The notes under the pieces: generated by a model
Seen by the model: only the letters and a program-made list of their open reading frames with translations
Told to the model about the DNA's origin: nothing
Database searches by the model: none
In this document: one piece after another, positions 29,351-38,115 of the stretch
How the letters are laid out: each line of letters begins with the position of its first letter
Numbering within the stretch: the stretch's first letter is position 1
Program-made: the position numbers and the translations under genes
Assembly: GCA_963976395.1 (NCBI GenBank)
Contig: CAXBLG010000005.1
Span: 38,541 to 102,540 of the forward strand
Direction of reading: 5' to 3'
DNA: 64,000 bases
DNA from: UBA11612 sp963976395
Lineage (GTDB): Bacteria > Pseudomonadota > Alphaproteobacteria > Rhodospirillales > Rhodospirillaceae

Positions 29351-29914
29351 TCAGTCGCCGCGACCGACACGAACCGCGGTATCAGCACGCACCGCACGAT
29401 CCGTGCGGGCGGGGCCGAGTACGATGATGCCGCGCAGCGGATCGTTACCGTCGCGCACGCGGCGATCCGTCACGTCACGGTCCGGTTGAGCAGCTTGCAA
29501 ACGGCGACGCTCGGTGGCCGCGTCATCACCGTTGTTTGCGTTGAAGAACCGGCGGCGGTTCGCGCCCGTTTCATCCGGCTCACCTGCATTTAAGTAGCGC
29601 CGGCGGTTCGGATCTTGATCGCCGCCGCCAATGAGACCGGCGTTGTGAAGCCGCCGCAGAAGGTTGGGATAGTTGCCGGACTGAATAGCGGCGCGAATTC
29701 GTTCGAGATTGAGTTCGATATTCGACTCAGGCACACCGCGCGCCCGCAAACGGTCCGCGATGACGCTCGTATCAACGGCCGGACGGGGAATAACCCGTTC
29801 AACACCCGGCACAGCGCGATCTACACGGACCACGGACCGGTCCGCCTGCGCCATGGCGCTACTCGCCATGCCTAAGGCCGATACTGTCGCTAAAAGAAAA
29901 AGTACGCGTTTCAT
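29351..29914 (-). CDS. Secreted Arg-rich repeat protein of unknown function
   Basis: I do not recognise this 187-residue protein. It starts with a signal peptide (MKRVLFLLATVSALGMASSA, cleavage after MAQ). Residues about 50-95 form a helical part (DTSVIADRLRARGVPESNIE). Then comes a run of degenerate 15-16 residue repeats, each opening with RR or RRR: PNRRRYLNAGEP, ANRRRFFNANNG, TERRRLQAAQPD, TDRRVRDGNDP. The high Arg content after export suggests binding to something acidic, such as lipopolysaccharide or DNA, but that is inference. The start at 29914 follows a better leader than the ATG at 29926. It diverges from the DUF6502 gene across the palindrome array. Confidence 0.7.
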   Translation of the reverse strand: MKRVLFLLATVSALGMASSAMAQADRSVVRVDRAVPGVERVIPRPAVDTSVIADRLRARGVPESNIELNLERIRAAIQSGNYPNLLRRLHNAGLIGGGDQDPNRRRYLNAGEPDETGANRRRFFNANNGDDAATERRRLQAAQPDRDVTDRRVRDGNDPLRGIIVLGPARTDRAVRADTAVRVGRGD

Positions 29915-29982
29915 GAAAATCTCCATGTCTCCAACCGGTTCTGTTGGCGGCTTTGCCCGGTTGGGAGGCTTTCACCGCAGAC

Positions 29983-30075
29983 GTGGGTAAATAACCCACT
30001 TCCATGAGCCACGGTATGTGGGTATAATACCCACGTCAAGAGGAAATTACCCGCAAATGTGGGTATTTTGTCCGC
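29983..30075. promoter_or_regulatory. Tandem GTGGGT/ACCCAC operator array between divergent genes
   Basis: Site 1 at 29983-29999 is GTGGGTAAATAACCCAC (6-base arms); site 2 at 30018-30034 is GTGGGTATAATACCCAC (8-base arms around one A). A degenerate copy ends in ACCCGC at 30054 and another begins GTGGGT at 30059 and runs to 30075. Centres are near 29991, 30026, 30046 and 30067, so sites 2-4 are about two helical turns apart. Site 2 contains TATAAT at 30023-30028, a perfect -10 for the rightward DUF6502 transcript, so binding there would block the promoter directly. Confidence 0.75.
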
Positions 30076-30130
30076 AGGCAAAAAAGACTATGTTTTGCAA
30101 AATGATAGAAAGGCGCGCGCGGCGGCGGTG

Positions 30131-30994
30131 ATGGCGAACATGACGGCACCTAGTGGCCCTGGTGGCCCACCCACAGCTTTTCTCAAGGCGCTTGATCGCC
30201 TAGTAGAGCCGCTTGTGCGTGCGCTCATTTCGCTGGGTGTTACCTTTCCGCTGTTCAGCCGCCTGCTGAAACGAATCTATATCCGTGTCGCGACCAACGA
30301 GGCGCGGGCGGGCGGCGCGCCCCTTACCGTCAGCCGCATCAGCGTCATGACCGGTCTGCAGCGCAAGGATATCGGGCAGATCAAGGAACAGATCGAGCGC
30401 AAGCTGGGTCCGCCCGCAAATGTTTCTCTCGGCGCGCGCCTGATTACGATCTGGAACGGCGCAAAGTCTTTTACCGACTCAGACGGCAAGCCGTTGCCCC
30501 TGCCCCGCTATTCAGGTCCGTCTCCCACATTTGAAGATCTCGTACGTAGCGTCAGTACCGATGTCCGCCCGCGCGCGGTCCTTGATGAATGGCTGCGGCT
30601 CGGCGTTGTCAGCATCGACGACCAAGACCGCGTCCATATGCGGTCCGACTCGTTTGTACCGCGCCAGGGTTTTGAAGAGCTCTCATACTTTTACGGGCGC
30701 AACCTCGCCGACCACATTGCTTCGTCCACCTATAACCTTCTCGGCGAAGGCGAGCCGCGCCTGGAGCGCGCGGTCTATTACGACAAACTCACACCCGACT
30801 CCGTCGCTGCTCTAGAGAAATATGCGCGCGATGTCGGCGGCGAAGCTCTGCGCCAAATAAACCGTGAAGCTTTGCGCCTTGCTGATGCCGATGAAAAAAA
30901 ACCGGACGCCGACCAGCGCATGAGCGTCGGCATCTATTATTATTCCGGTCCCGATGTGGGCTCAGATGCGGAGGCCGACGATGAAGATACGTAG
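30131..30994 (+). CDS. DUF6502 family protein, candidate DNA-binding regulator
   Basis: The 287-residue product (start MANMTAPSGPGG) contains a helical block LDRLVEPLVRALISLGVTFP leading into LLKRIYIRVA and then LTVSRISVMTGLQRKDIGQI, which has the shape of a winged-helix recognition unit. I recognise the layout as DUF6502, a family with no assigned function. The position next to an operator array that overlaps its own promoter makes an autoregulator a reasonable inference. The frame is open up to GTG 30059, inside the array; the ATG at 30131 is preferred for family length, with ATG 30140 as alternative. It overlaps the DUF5666 gene by 14 bases. Confidence 0.72.
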   Translation: MANMTAPSGPGGPPTAFLKALDRLVEPLVRALISLGVTFPLFSRLLKRIYIRVATNEARAGGAPLTVSRISVMTGLQRKDIGQIKEQIERKLGPPANVSLGARLITIWNGAKSFTDSDGKPLPLPRYSGPSPTFEDLVRSVSTDVRPRAVLDEWLRLGVVSIDDQDRVHMRSDSFVPRQGFEELSYFYGRNLADHIASSTYNLLGEGEPRLERAVYYDKLTPDSVAALEKYARDVGGEALRQINREALRLADADEKKPDADQRMSVGIYYYSGPDVGSDAEADDEDT

Positions 30995-32270
30995 GCTTCA
31001 TCTTTGGACCGCTATTGCCCTCTCCGCCGTTCTACTCCCCGGCTGCGCGGGCACACCCGATGCGCTTCAACCAAACGCGCAACTCCAGTGCCGTCCCGGA
31101 GACGGTATCGGCGGTACGGGCATTACCCTGGCCGAACGCGGCATGGGCGGAACCGGCATCGACCGCGGCATGGGCGGCACGGGCGTTCTGACGCAGGACC
31201 GCGGCATGGGCGGAACCGGAATGAGTGTCGGAGTTATCGGAACCGTCACCGGCTTCGGCAGCATTTGCGTCAACGGCGTTCACATCGCATATGATGCCGA
31301 CACGCCGGTGAGCGAAAATAGTATGCCGGTCAGCACAAACGCTCTCGCGCGCGGGCAAACAGTCGCTGTATTGGCGATTGAATATAACGGCCAGCTCACA
31401 GCAGCCTCTATTTCACTGGCCCACACACTAAACGGCCCCGTGACGTCAGCGCCTGATGCAACCGGCAGCTTTGCTGTCATGGGCGCGCCTGTAAAATCGG
31501 CCTTTGCGGTCGGAGCCGAAATCACGACGCTCAGCGTAGGCGATATTGTCACCGTTGATGGTCTCCAGCGCGCCGACGGCACCATCGACGCCACCCGAAT
31601 TGTCAAAGCTCCAGCTGACACTCCCGCATTTATTCGAGGTATGGCCGAAATATCTAACGACAGCGTTCGCATCGGCGCGGTGAAGGTGGCTCCGCCTGCA
31701 ATACAAGTACCAAGCCTGGGTGACATCAATGGACAATGGGTGATCGCCGAAGGTGCGTGGATGAACGACCAACTCACGGCTAACACCTTTGCAGTTGGAA
31801 GTGATCTTAATCCCGCTGCCATCACGCGGCTGTCTGTAGAAGGCTATCTGATCGGCGGACCGGATACAGGCTACAAGGTTCGCGGCATTCCGATACGTGA
31901 AGAACTGGAACGGCGTCTGGCGCGAACAAACCTCAATCGTCTCGCGGACGGGCAGCGCGTTCAGGTGATTGGAAATATCGAGCGCGACGGAAGTTTGCGT
32001 ATCCAGACCATAGTCGTGCCCGACTATCTTAGCCCGCTTCAGGACAGCGTTCCGTCCAGCGCGCCGTCCACATCCGAAGAAAGTCGCACCGCCGCACAAA
32101 CTCGCGAGCCGGTACAGCAAGAACGCGGCACCTATAGGCCCGTTGTAACGCGCCCGGAAACACTGAACGAACGAGGTCTTGATATCAGAAGCGAGTCACG
32201 CCCAAGCCGGCCTGTACTTGATCAACGCCCACCGATTCAGAGACCACCACCACCACCAACTCGGCGTTAA
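30981..32270 (+). CDS. DUF5666 lipoprotein with GGTG repeats
   Basis: The 429-residue product has a lipoprotein signal (ALSAVLLPGCAG, Cys near residue 22). Residues about 41-81 hold four copies of (R/D)G(I/M)GGTG(I/V/M). Then a series of small beta domains follows, each opening like GTVTGFGSICVNGVHIAYD, GPVTSAPDATGSFAVMG and GMAEISNDSVRIGAV, which is the DUF5666 pattern. The tail is proline/arginine-rich (RPPPPPTRR). I expect an OB-like beta protein anchored in the envelope; function unknown. The ATG at 30981 lies within the end of DUF6502, so the two are translationally coupled. Confidence 0.8.
   Translation: MKIRRLHLWTAIALSAVLLPGCAGTPDALQPNAQLQCRPGDGIGGTGITLAERGMGGTGIDRGMGGTGVLTQDRGMGGTGMSVGVIGTVTGFGSICVNGVHIAYDADTPVSENSMPVSTNALARGQTVAVLAIEYNGQLTAASISLAHTLNGPVTSAPDATGSFAVMGAPVKSAFAVGAEITTLSVGDIVTVDGLQRADGTIDATRIVKAPADTPAFIRGMAEISNDSVRIGAVKVAPPAIQVPSLGDINGQWVIAEGAWMNDQLTANTFAVGSDLNPAAITRLSVEGYLIGGPDTGYKVRGIPIREELERRLARTNLNRLADGQRVQVIGNIERDGSLRIQTIVVPDYLSPLQDSVPSSAPSTSEESRTAAQTREPVQQERGTYRPVVTRPETLNERGLDIRSESRPSRPVLDQRPPIQRPPPPPTRR
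31101..31223 (+). repeat. Coding repeat encoding four GGTG units
   Basis: Four units of eight codons, (R/D)G(I/M)GGTG(I/V/M), begin at 31101, 31137, 31164 and 31200. The last three share the nearly identical DNA core CGCGGCATGGGCGG with only third-position changes after it. Unit spacing is 12, 9 and 12 codons, with short acidic linkers. Confidence 0.85.
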
Positions 32271-32293
32271 CCGAGGACCATACAGTCAGTTCG

Positions 32294-32695
32294 CTATTCG
32301 GTTCGACGTCGCAGCCACTTCACAACGGCCGTCGCGACCACAATGAGAACGTATTGGTAGAGGGGGACGACAACAAAAACGAGGGCGGCCTGAGCATCCG
32401 GCGGTCCTGCGAAACCAGCGTCGTAGTATATGGAAAAGGCGAAGATCGCTCCGACGATGGACAGAACCGAGAACACCCACACCGGCCGCCAATCCGCGTT
32501 GAGGGCTGTGCGCCAGTGAGCGAGCAGATAAGGCCCTGAAGCCCATGCCCCAAAAAGGGCAAATCCAACAAAATACAAGGCGGCACGGCCCAGACCGTCG
32601 CTCCATACGTTCCCCATGGACATAAAAAGCATGACGTGGGTTACGGCTGTGAGCAGTAGAGTTAAAAGGCGTGAAATCGAGAGGCTTTTGGTCAT
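32294..32695 (-). CDS. Uncharacterised four-helix membrane protein
   Basis: I do not recognise this protein. From Met at 32695 it has 133 residues and four hydrophobic segments (LLTLLLTAVTHVMLFMSM, AALYFVGFALFGAWASG, WVFSVLSIVGAIFAFSIYY, ALVFVVVPLYQYVLIVVATA), with a basic C-terminal tail KWLRRRTE. An upstream in-frame ATG at 32737 would add 14 basic residues. It ends 23 bases from the convergent DUF5666 gene. The role is unknown. Confidence 0.6.
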   Translation of the reverse strand: MTKSLSISRLLTLLLTAVTHVMLFMSMGNVWSDGLGRAALYFVGFALFGAWASGPYLLAHWRTALNADWRPVWVFSVLSIVGAIFAFSIYYDAGFAGPPDAQAALVFVVVPLYQYVLIVVATAVVKWLRRRTE

Positions 32696-32893
32696 GGACC
32701 GTGCTGTAATCCACCTGCGCTTGTTAATCAAACGCAAGCCCCTGCCATAGCATTATTTAAGAGCCCCTTGCGCTTAATACGAGGAAATTTATCTAAATTC
32801 TGAACTTGCAGTTGAGTAGGCCACTAAACTCCTGCTAAATAAGGAACCTCGTGAGATATTGATATCGCACATCCTGTAACCCACAGGACACTT

Positions 32894-34279
32894 ATGGCCC
32901 GCTGGCACGCCCTCTGGCTAAACCCGGTCCTGACGCCGGAAACCGAGCGCGAAGTTAACATTGAGCGCTTGGTCACCATTTCGCGGCATCAACCCGTGGC
33001 CGCCCTTGCCCATTCCATAAATTCCGCCGTCTTGGTTACCGCCGCTTGGCCTCACCTTCCTCACTGGCTGCTGCTGTCCATAGCCGTTCTCTTTCAGGGC
33101 GCTGCCGCTTGGCAATTCTACGCATGGTGGACCCATCACAACCGCCGCAGGCCATCTGAGGTTACCGACCGCACCATAGGCCGCATCGTGCAATGGGCGC
33201 TATTCTTGGGCGCTCTATGGGGCGCGTTCAACACAACCCTGCTCGCAACGTCTCAATCACAGGAAATCTATCTTCTCGTCATGATGATTCTGGCCGGTAT
33301 GGCAGCGGGCGGCACCATCATGCTCCACAGCATTCCGGCGGCCCTGTTCATATTTCTCGCGGTGAGCATCGCCCCGCCATGGATCTTGATTGCCGCAAAC
33401 GACGGGCTAGTGCCAGGCGCCGTTATCACGTTCGCCGTGGTCTATTTTGCCTTCCTAGTGATCTCCGCCCGGTTCGGGTATCAAAACTTTGTGGAGGGTG
33501 TGCGGCTACGCATGCAAAACGCCGAATTGGCGTACAAGGCTGAAGCCGCCAATCGCGCCAAATCGCGGTTTCTCGCCAATATGAGTCATGAACTCCGTAC
33601 ACCTCTCAATGCCATTATCGGGTTCGCGGAAGTCATTCACAGCCAGTTCAAAGGACCGGTCGGCAATCCTCAGTACATCGACTTCGCACGTTCCATACAC
33701 GAAAGCGGTCGTCATCTCGTCGGCATTATCAATGACATTCTCGATCTATCCAAAGTCGAGGCTGGACACGTGGAATTGGAGGAAGACGCAACGACAATCA
33801 CATCCCTCATTGATCAAGTGACCGTCCTAATGCGCCATGCAATAGATGATGCTCAACTCACACTTGAAATCGCGATCGAAGCAGGCCTGCCGGAAGTGCT
33901 CGTGGACAGCCGCAAACTTAATCAAGTTCTCATCAACGTTATGTCCAACGCCGTTACATTCACACCCGCGGGCGGACGTATTCGCGTGGAGGGCCGCCGC
34001 ACCGGTGATGGCGGCATCGCCCTGCGTGTGACCGACACCGGTATCGGCATCCCCGCAGATGAACTCAAAGAAGTCCTGAAGCCGTTTGTTCAAAGCCGCG
34101 AAGCCGAGCGGCGCAGCACCCAAGGCACGGGTCTGGGGCTGCCATTAGCCGATCAGTTTATGAAACTGCATGGGGGCACCATGACTCTCAGCAGCGAACG
34201 CGAGACGGGCACCACCGTGATCCTTTATCTACCGCCCGCACGCGTTCGGCAAAGCGCCCCGGCGAAAGTGGCGGGCTAA
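32894..34279 (+). CDS. Membrane sensor histidine kinase
   Basis: The 461-residue protein has about six N-terminal membrane helices (residues 35-200) acting as a membrane-embedded sensor, then a HisKA domain with phospho-His in LANMSHELRTPLNAIIGF (near residue 234) and a HATPase domain with the N box NQVLINVMSNAV, the DTGIGIP G1 box and GTGLGLPLADQFMKLHGG G2 box. It autophosphorylates and passes phosphate to a response regulator that is not encoded nearby, so it is an orphan here. The signal sensed is unknown. Confidence 0.92.
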   Translation: MARWHALWLNPVLTPETEREVNIERLVTISRHQPVAALAHSINSAVLVTAAWPHLPHWLLLSIAVLFQGAAAWQFYAWWTHHNRRRPSEVTDRTIGRIVQWALFLGALWGAFNTTLLATSQSQEIYLLVMMILAGMAAGGTIMLHSIPAALFIFLAVSIAPPWILIAANDGLVPGAVITFAVVYFAFLVISARFGYQNFVEGVRLRMQNAELAYKAEAANRAKSRFLANMSHELRTPLNAIIGFAEVIHSQFKGPVGNPQYIDFARSIHESGRHLVGIINDILDLSKVEAGHVELEEDATTITSLIDQVTVLMRHAIDDAQLTLEIAIEAGLPEVLVDSRKLNQVLINVMSNAVTFTPAGGRIRVEGRRTGDGGIALRVTDTGIGIPADELKEVLKPFVQSREAERRSTQGTGLGLPLADQFMKLHGGTMTLSSERETGTTVILYLPPARVRQSAPAKVAG

Positions 34280-34376
34280 CCGGCTCGTCCGCTCGCAACA
34301 CAAAAATAGTCGGCGCTGACCCTTTCTCTCTTTATGCTGGATTCTTTATGCCGAGAAACATTTAGAGGCACACCTT

Positions 34377-35270
34377 ATGACGGATTCAATTTCACTAACC
34401 ATCGCACCGCGTCGCCGTGACCTTGGCGGCTTCGAGGTTTCTCGAATTCTTCCGATCGCAAAGAAACGCAACGTCGGCCCCTTTGTGTTTTTCGACCATA
34501 TCGGGCCCGCCGACTTTGCCCCCGGTAAAGGCATTGATGTTCGTCCGCATCCGCACATTGGTCTTGCCACTGTCACCTACCTCTTTGACGGCGAAATTCT
34601 GCACAAAGATAGTTTGGGCTCGGTTCAGCATATTCGTCCCGGCGACGTAAACTGGATGGTCGCGGGAAACGGCATCGTCCATTCCGAGCGGACCGGGGCG
34701 GAAACGCGCGCGGCCGGCCACCGGCTTCACGGCATACAGTCGTGGGTCGCGCTGCCGAAATCCGCTGAAAGCACATCCCCGGCGTTCTTTCACCATCCGG
34801 ACGCGACCTTGCCGGACGTCGAGCGACCCGGTGCACGCCTCAAAATTATCGCCGGCACCGCCTTTGGTGTGCAATCCCCCGTCAAGGTGCACAGCAAAAC
34901 CCTTTACGTTCATGCCGATTTAGCCGATGGCGCCAGCCTGACCATTACTGCCGAACACACCGAGCGCGCGGTCTATGTTGTGAGCGGCGAGGTGACAATC
35001 GACGGCACGCCTCTCAAAAACATGGAGATGGGCGTGCTCACCGAAGGCAAGGACGTAGCGATCAAATGCACGAAAGCAGCATCGCTCATGCTGTTGGGCG
35101 GCGAGCCGCTCGATGGACCGCGAACCATTTGGTGGAATCTGGTAGCCAGCGATAAAGCCCACATTGATCAAGCAAAAACCGATTGGACGGCCGCTCCTGA
35201 TCAGAAATGGCAAGGCCGGTTCAAACTGCCGCCGGACGAAGACGAGTACATTCCTCTGCCGGAGGAGTGA
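34377..35270 (+). CDS. Pirin family protein
   Basis: The 297-residue bicupin carries the pirin signature: PFVFFDHIGPADFAPGKGID, the metal-binding HPHIGLATVTYLFDGE and DSLGSVQHIRPGDVNWM, then GIVHSERT. A second cupin half follows (AVYVVSGEVTIDGT). Pirins are Fe(II)-binding proteins; some act as quercetinases and others have unclear redox or regulatory roles. An AGGCACACC-type site precedes the ATG. Convergent with the GT61 gene at 25 bases. Confidence 0.92.
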   Translation: MTDSISLTIAPRRRDLGGFEVSRILPIAKKRNVGPFVFFDHIGPADFAPGKGIDVRPHPHIGLATVTYLFDGEILHKDSLGSVQHIRPGDVNWMVAGNGIVHSERTGAETRAAGHRLHGIQSWVALPKSAESTSPAFFHHPDATLPDVERPGARLKIIAGTAFGVQSPVKVHSKTLYVHADLADGASLTITAEHTERAVYVVSGEVTIDGTPLKNMEMGVLTEGKDVAIKCTKAASLMLLGGEPLDGPRTIWWNLVASDKAHIDQAKTDWTAAPDQKWQGRFKLPPDEDEYIPLPEE

Positions 35271-35295
35271 AGGCACGGCGAACCATTGGGCGCAT

Positions 35296-36453
35296 TCAAT
35301 CGGACGCGCGAATTGCCGCCGTTACCGCTGTGTCCAAGGCCTCAATGTCGATATCTAAATCACCGAACAGCGGCTCTTTCTCGTCACCGATAAAATCGCC
35401 CACCACACAGGCGTAGGAATGTCCGGCTGCGCAGGCGACCTCGTGATAGGTCCACACCACGCGTTTAGTGTGAGTTAGCTCCACCACCGCGCCACCCGGC
35501 GCCATGAACACTGTGTTGGTCAACCCGGCCCCGTGCGGCCCGACAACAACAGATGCGTCAGCGAATAGTTTGATCTGCGCATCCAAGCTCATCACACCGG
35601 GATTGACCGACGTGAATCCGTGCGAGGCTAGAAGCTTTTCGACGGCAACCTCATTGATTACGCGGCGGCGCGGCGCAGCTCCTCGCGCGACATAAAGACG
35701 CTTCGTACCGCGCGCACGCCCATCAAGACCAAATCTTTTGCGCAGCCACTCCACCTTCCACGGACTCGCCCCCGTATCCCGCTGCGGAAAAATGAGCTGC
35801 GGACAAAACAGCAAAGTTCCGTCGAACGGCTGAATGTCCGTCGGCAAAATACCGGTCAGCTCCAGCGCTTCGTCCATGAACGAATGACTCGAACCAGGTG
35901 GATAGCCACTGACAATCGACTTAGCGCCCTGCGCGGACGGTACGCGCTCGCGCCAGTGCATGTGACTCAAGGCGTCCATCAGAAAGTGAAAATAATTATT
36001 TGTGGAAAATCCATTCGCGGAAAACACCGGGCCATCCGCTTGCGCCCAGGGAATATGTTTACCCGGCCACTGTCCTTGGAAATGTCCGAAACTGTACTCC
36101 AGCGACGCACCGTCGAGCTTGACCGCCGACTGACGAATTAAACGGCCCGACGGCAAAACAACATAACCGAACGGACCCATCAGAAAACAATTCTGCACCG
36201 CACAAACCATCGGCGAATGCCGCCGCACCGGTCCGTCAGGAAATATTTTTGCAAATTCAGGCCGATTGAGAAACACCGGCGCTGTCAGAGCTAAAGGGGG
36301 ACTGTTGTCGGCCACCGCGTAGGCGAACGGATCGCCGCTGGCCCCCAGGTCCGCCATCGGCACCTTTTTCCCCGATGTTTCAATATCAAAAATATGAAGG
36401 ATTTTTTCGCCGCTCATATCGTCATCATGGCAGACCTTTCGCATCGGCTCCAT
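35296..36453 (-). CDS. Glycosyltransferase family 61 protein
   Basis: The 385-residue product has the GT61 layout: a central FSTNNYFHFLMDALSHMHW block, RLYVARGAAPRRRVINE, and the C-terminal DASVVVGPHGAGLTNTVFMAPGGAVVEL motif that contacts the sugar nucleotide. Such enzymes add sugars such as xylose or GlcNAc to surface glycans. The start at 36453 follows GGAGCG and gives a sensible length; 36417 is another candidate, and the frame continues to 36522. It diverges from the S10 gene with 99 bases between starts. Confidence 0.85.
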   Translation of the reverse strand: MEPMRKVCHDDDMSGEKILHIFDIETSGKKVPMADLGASGDPFAYAVADNSPPLALTAPVFLNRPEFAKIFPDGPVRRHSPMVCAVQNCFLMGPFGYVVLPSGRLIRQSAVKLDGASLEYSFGHFQGQWPGKHIPWAQADGPVFSANGFSTNNYFHFLMDALSHMHWRERVPSAQGAKSIVSGYPPGSSHSFMDEALELTGILPTDIQPFDGTLLFCPQLIFPQRDTGASPWKVEWLRKRFGLDGRARGTKRLYVARGAAPRRRVINEVAVEKLLASHGFTSVNPGVMSLDAQIKLFADASVVVGPHGAGLTNTVFMAPGGAVVELTHTKRVVWTYHEVACAAGHSYACVVGDFIGDEKEPLFGDLDIDIEALDTAVTAAIRASD

Positions 36454-36552
36454 AGACCCGCTCCGTAGAATAAGAGACAGCCGGACATGGACTTTCCAGG
36501 TACGCCCTTTTATCGTCCGCACACGTTTCGTTCGCCGGGAGAGTCATCAGCC

Positions 36553-38115
36553 ATGGCCTTGCATCGTCCTCGTCTATTCTCACGCTACAGTCTGGCCCTT
36601 GCGGTCCTGCTCATTGCGCCCGCGTTCATGACGAACGCCATTGCACAGGACCAAGGCGACAAAACAGCCAATGCCGCCAAGACCAATGCGGAAAAGCCAA
36701 AGGACGATCCGAAACCCAAGATATTCACCAAAGAATTTTCCGGCACCTTCAACGGGCAACGCCTTTCCTATGTGGTGACCGCCGGAGAAACCTTTCTCAA
36801 GAACGACAAGGACGAAGACACCGCCAGTATCTTTACCGTCGCCTATACCAAAAACGGAACGGTGAACCCCGCCGAGCGCCCGGTGACATTCGTGTTCAAC
36901 GGAGGGCCGGGGTCCGCATCCCTTTGGCTCCACATGGGCGTCTTCGGACCTAAACGCATTCAGGTACCCAGCGACGCCACCTCGGCAGGCGCACCGCCGT
37001 ATATTCTAGAGGACAACACTCTTAGCATCCTTGATGTGACCGATCTTGTATTCATCGACCCGGTCGGCACCGGCTATTCGCGTCCGCTCGGCGAAGCCAA
37101 GGGGGAAGACTTTTGGGGCCTGCGCGAAGATGCCCGCTCGATCGCCGAGTTCATCCGCATCTGGATCACCGAGCAGGAGCGCTGGAACTCGCCCAAATAC
37201 ATTGCCGGCGAAAGCTACGGCACCACCCGCGCCTCGCAATTAGTGGCCGAATTGCAGGGCGGATACACCGGCGTCGCCCTCAACGGTGTTATTCTCATCT
37301 CCTCCATTCTTGATTTTCATACGGTGGACAGCGCGCCGGGCAACGACATGCCTTACATTACGTTCCTGCCCACCTACGCGGCAGCCGCCTGGTACCACGG
37401 CAAGGTTGATCCCAAACCCGAAAGCCTTCCGGCGTTTTTGGAGGAGGCCCGCGACTTTGCCCGCAACGAATACTCCGTGGCCTTGCTGAAGGGTGCGGCG
37501 CTCAGTGATGAAGATCGCAAATCCATCGTCAAGAAACTGGCTTACTACACCGGTTTATCGGAAGCCTATGTCGAGCGCGCCAAACTGCGCGTGAACGAGT
37601 TCCGGTTCATGAAAGAATTGCTGCGCGACGATGGGGTGAGTGTTGGGCGTTACGATGCTCGCTATACCGGCGAAGACTATGACTCCGCCGGTGAAAGCTA
37701 TGACAACGATCCATCGGCCTACGGCGTGAGTGGGGCGTTCGTCGCCACCATCAACGATTACCTCACCCGTATTCTCGATGTGGACATGGGCCGCCGTTAT
37801 AAAATTCTCGATAGCGAACCCATCCGAAACTGGAAATGGACGCGGGAAAATGATCGCTCACCCTTCGTCAATGTCGCGCCCCATCTAGGCCGGGCGATGC
37901 GCGAGAATACCGACTTTCGCGTCTTCGTCGGCAACGGCTACTACGACCTCGCGACTCCGTTTTTCGCCACTGAGACCACATTTCTCAACAACGGCATCAA
38001 TTCCGACCGCGTCACCCTCGCGTATTACGAGGCCGGCCACATGATGTACACCCACCACCCCTCACTCCAAAAGCTGACCGAGGACGTAAGGGCCTTTATC
38101 CAAGCTGGTCCCTAA
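36553..38115 (+). CDS. Peptidase S10 (serine carboxypeptidase-like) exported protein
   Basis: The 520-residue product has an N-terminal signal peptide (YSLALAVLLIAPAFMTNAIA). The serine carboxypeptidase blocks are FVFNGGPGSASLWLHMG (oxyanion), KYIAGESYGTTRAS with nucleophile Ser, VFVGNGYYDLATPFF with Asp, and EAGHMMYTHH with His. This makes a complete triad, so it should be active in the periplasm or outside. Bacterial members are poorly studied. GGGAGAG precedes ATG 36553; the earlier ATG at 36487 is rejected because it would bury the signal peptide. Confidence 0.92.
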   Translation: MALHRPRLFSRYSLALAVLLIAPAFMTNAIAQDQGDKTANAAKTNAEKPKDDPKPKIFTKEFSGTFNGQRLSYVVTAGETFLKNDKDEDTASIFTVAYTKNGTVNPAERPVTFVFNGGPGSASLWLHMGVFGPKRIQVPSDATSAGAPPYILEDNTLSILDVTDLVFIDPVGTGYSRPLGEAKGEDFWGLREDARSIAEFIRIWITEQERWNSPKYIAGESYGTTRASQLVAELQGGYTGVALNGVILISSILDFHTVDSAPGNDMPYITFLPTYAAAAWYHGKVDPKPESLPAFLEEARDFARNEYSVALLKGAALSDEDRKSIVKKLAYYTGLSEAYVERAKLRVNEFRFMKELLRDDGVSVGRYDARYTGEDYDSAGESYDNDPSAYGVSGAFVATINDYLTRILDVDMGRRYKILDSEPIRNWKWTRENDRSPFVNVAPHLGRAMRENTDFRVFVGNGYYDLATPFFATETTFLNNGINSDRVTLAYYEAGHMMYTHHPSLQKLTEDVRAFIQAGP

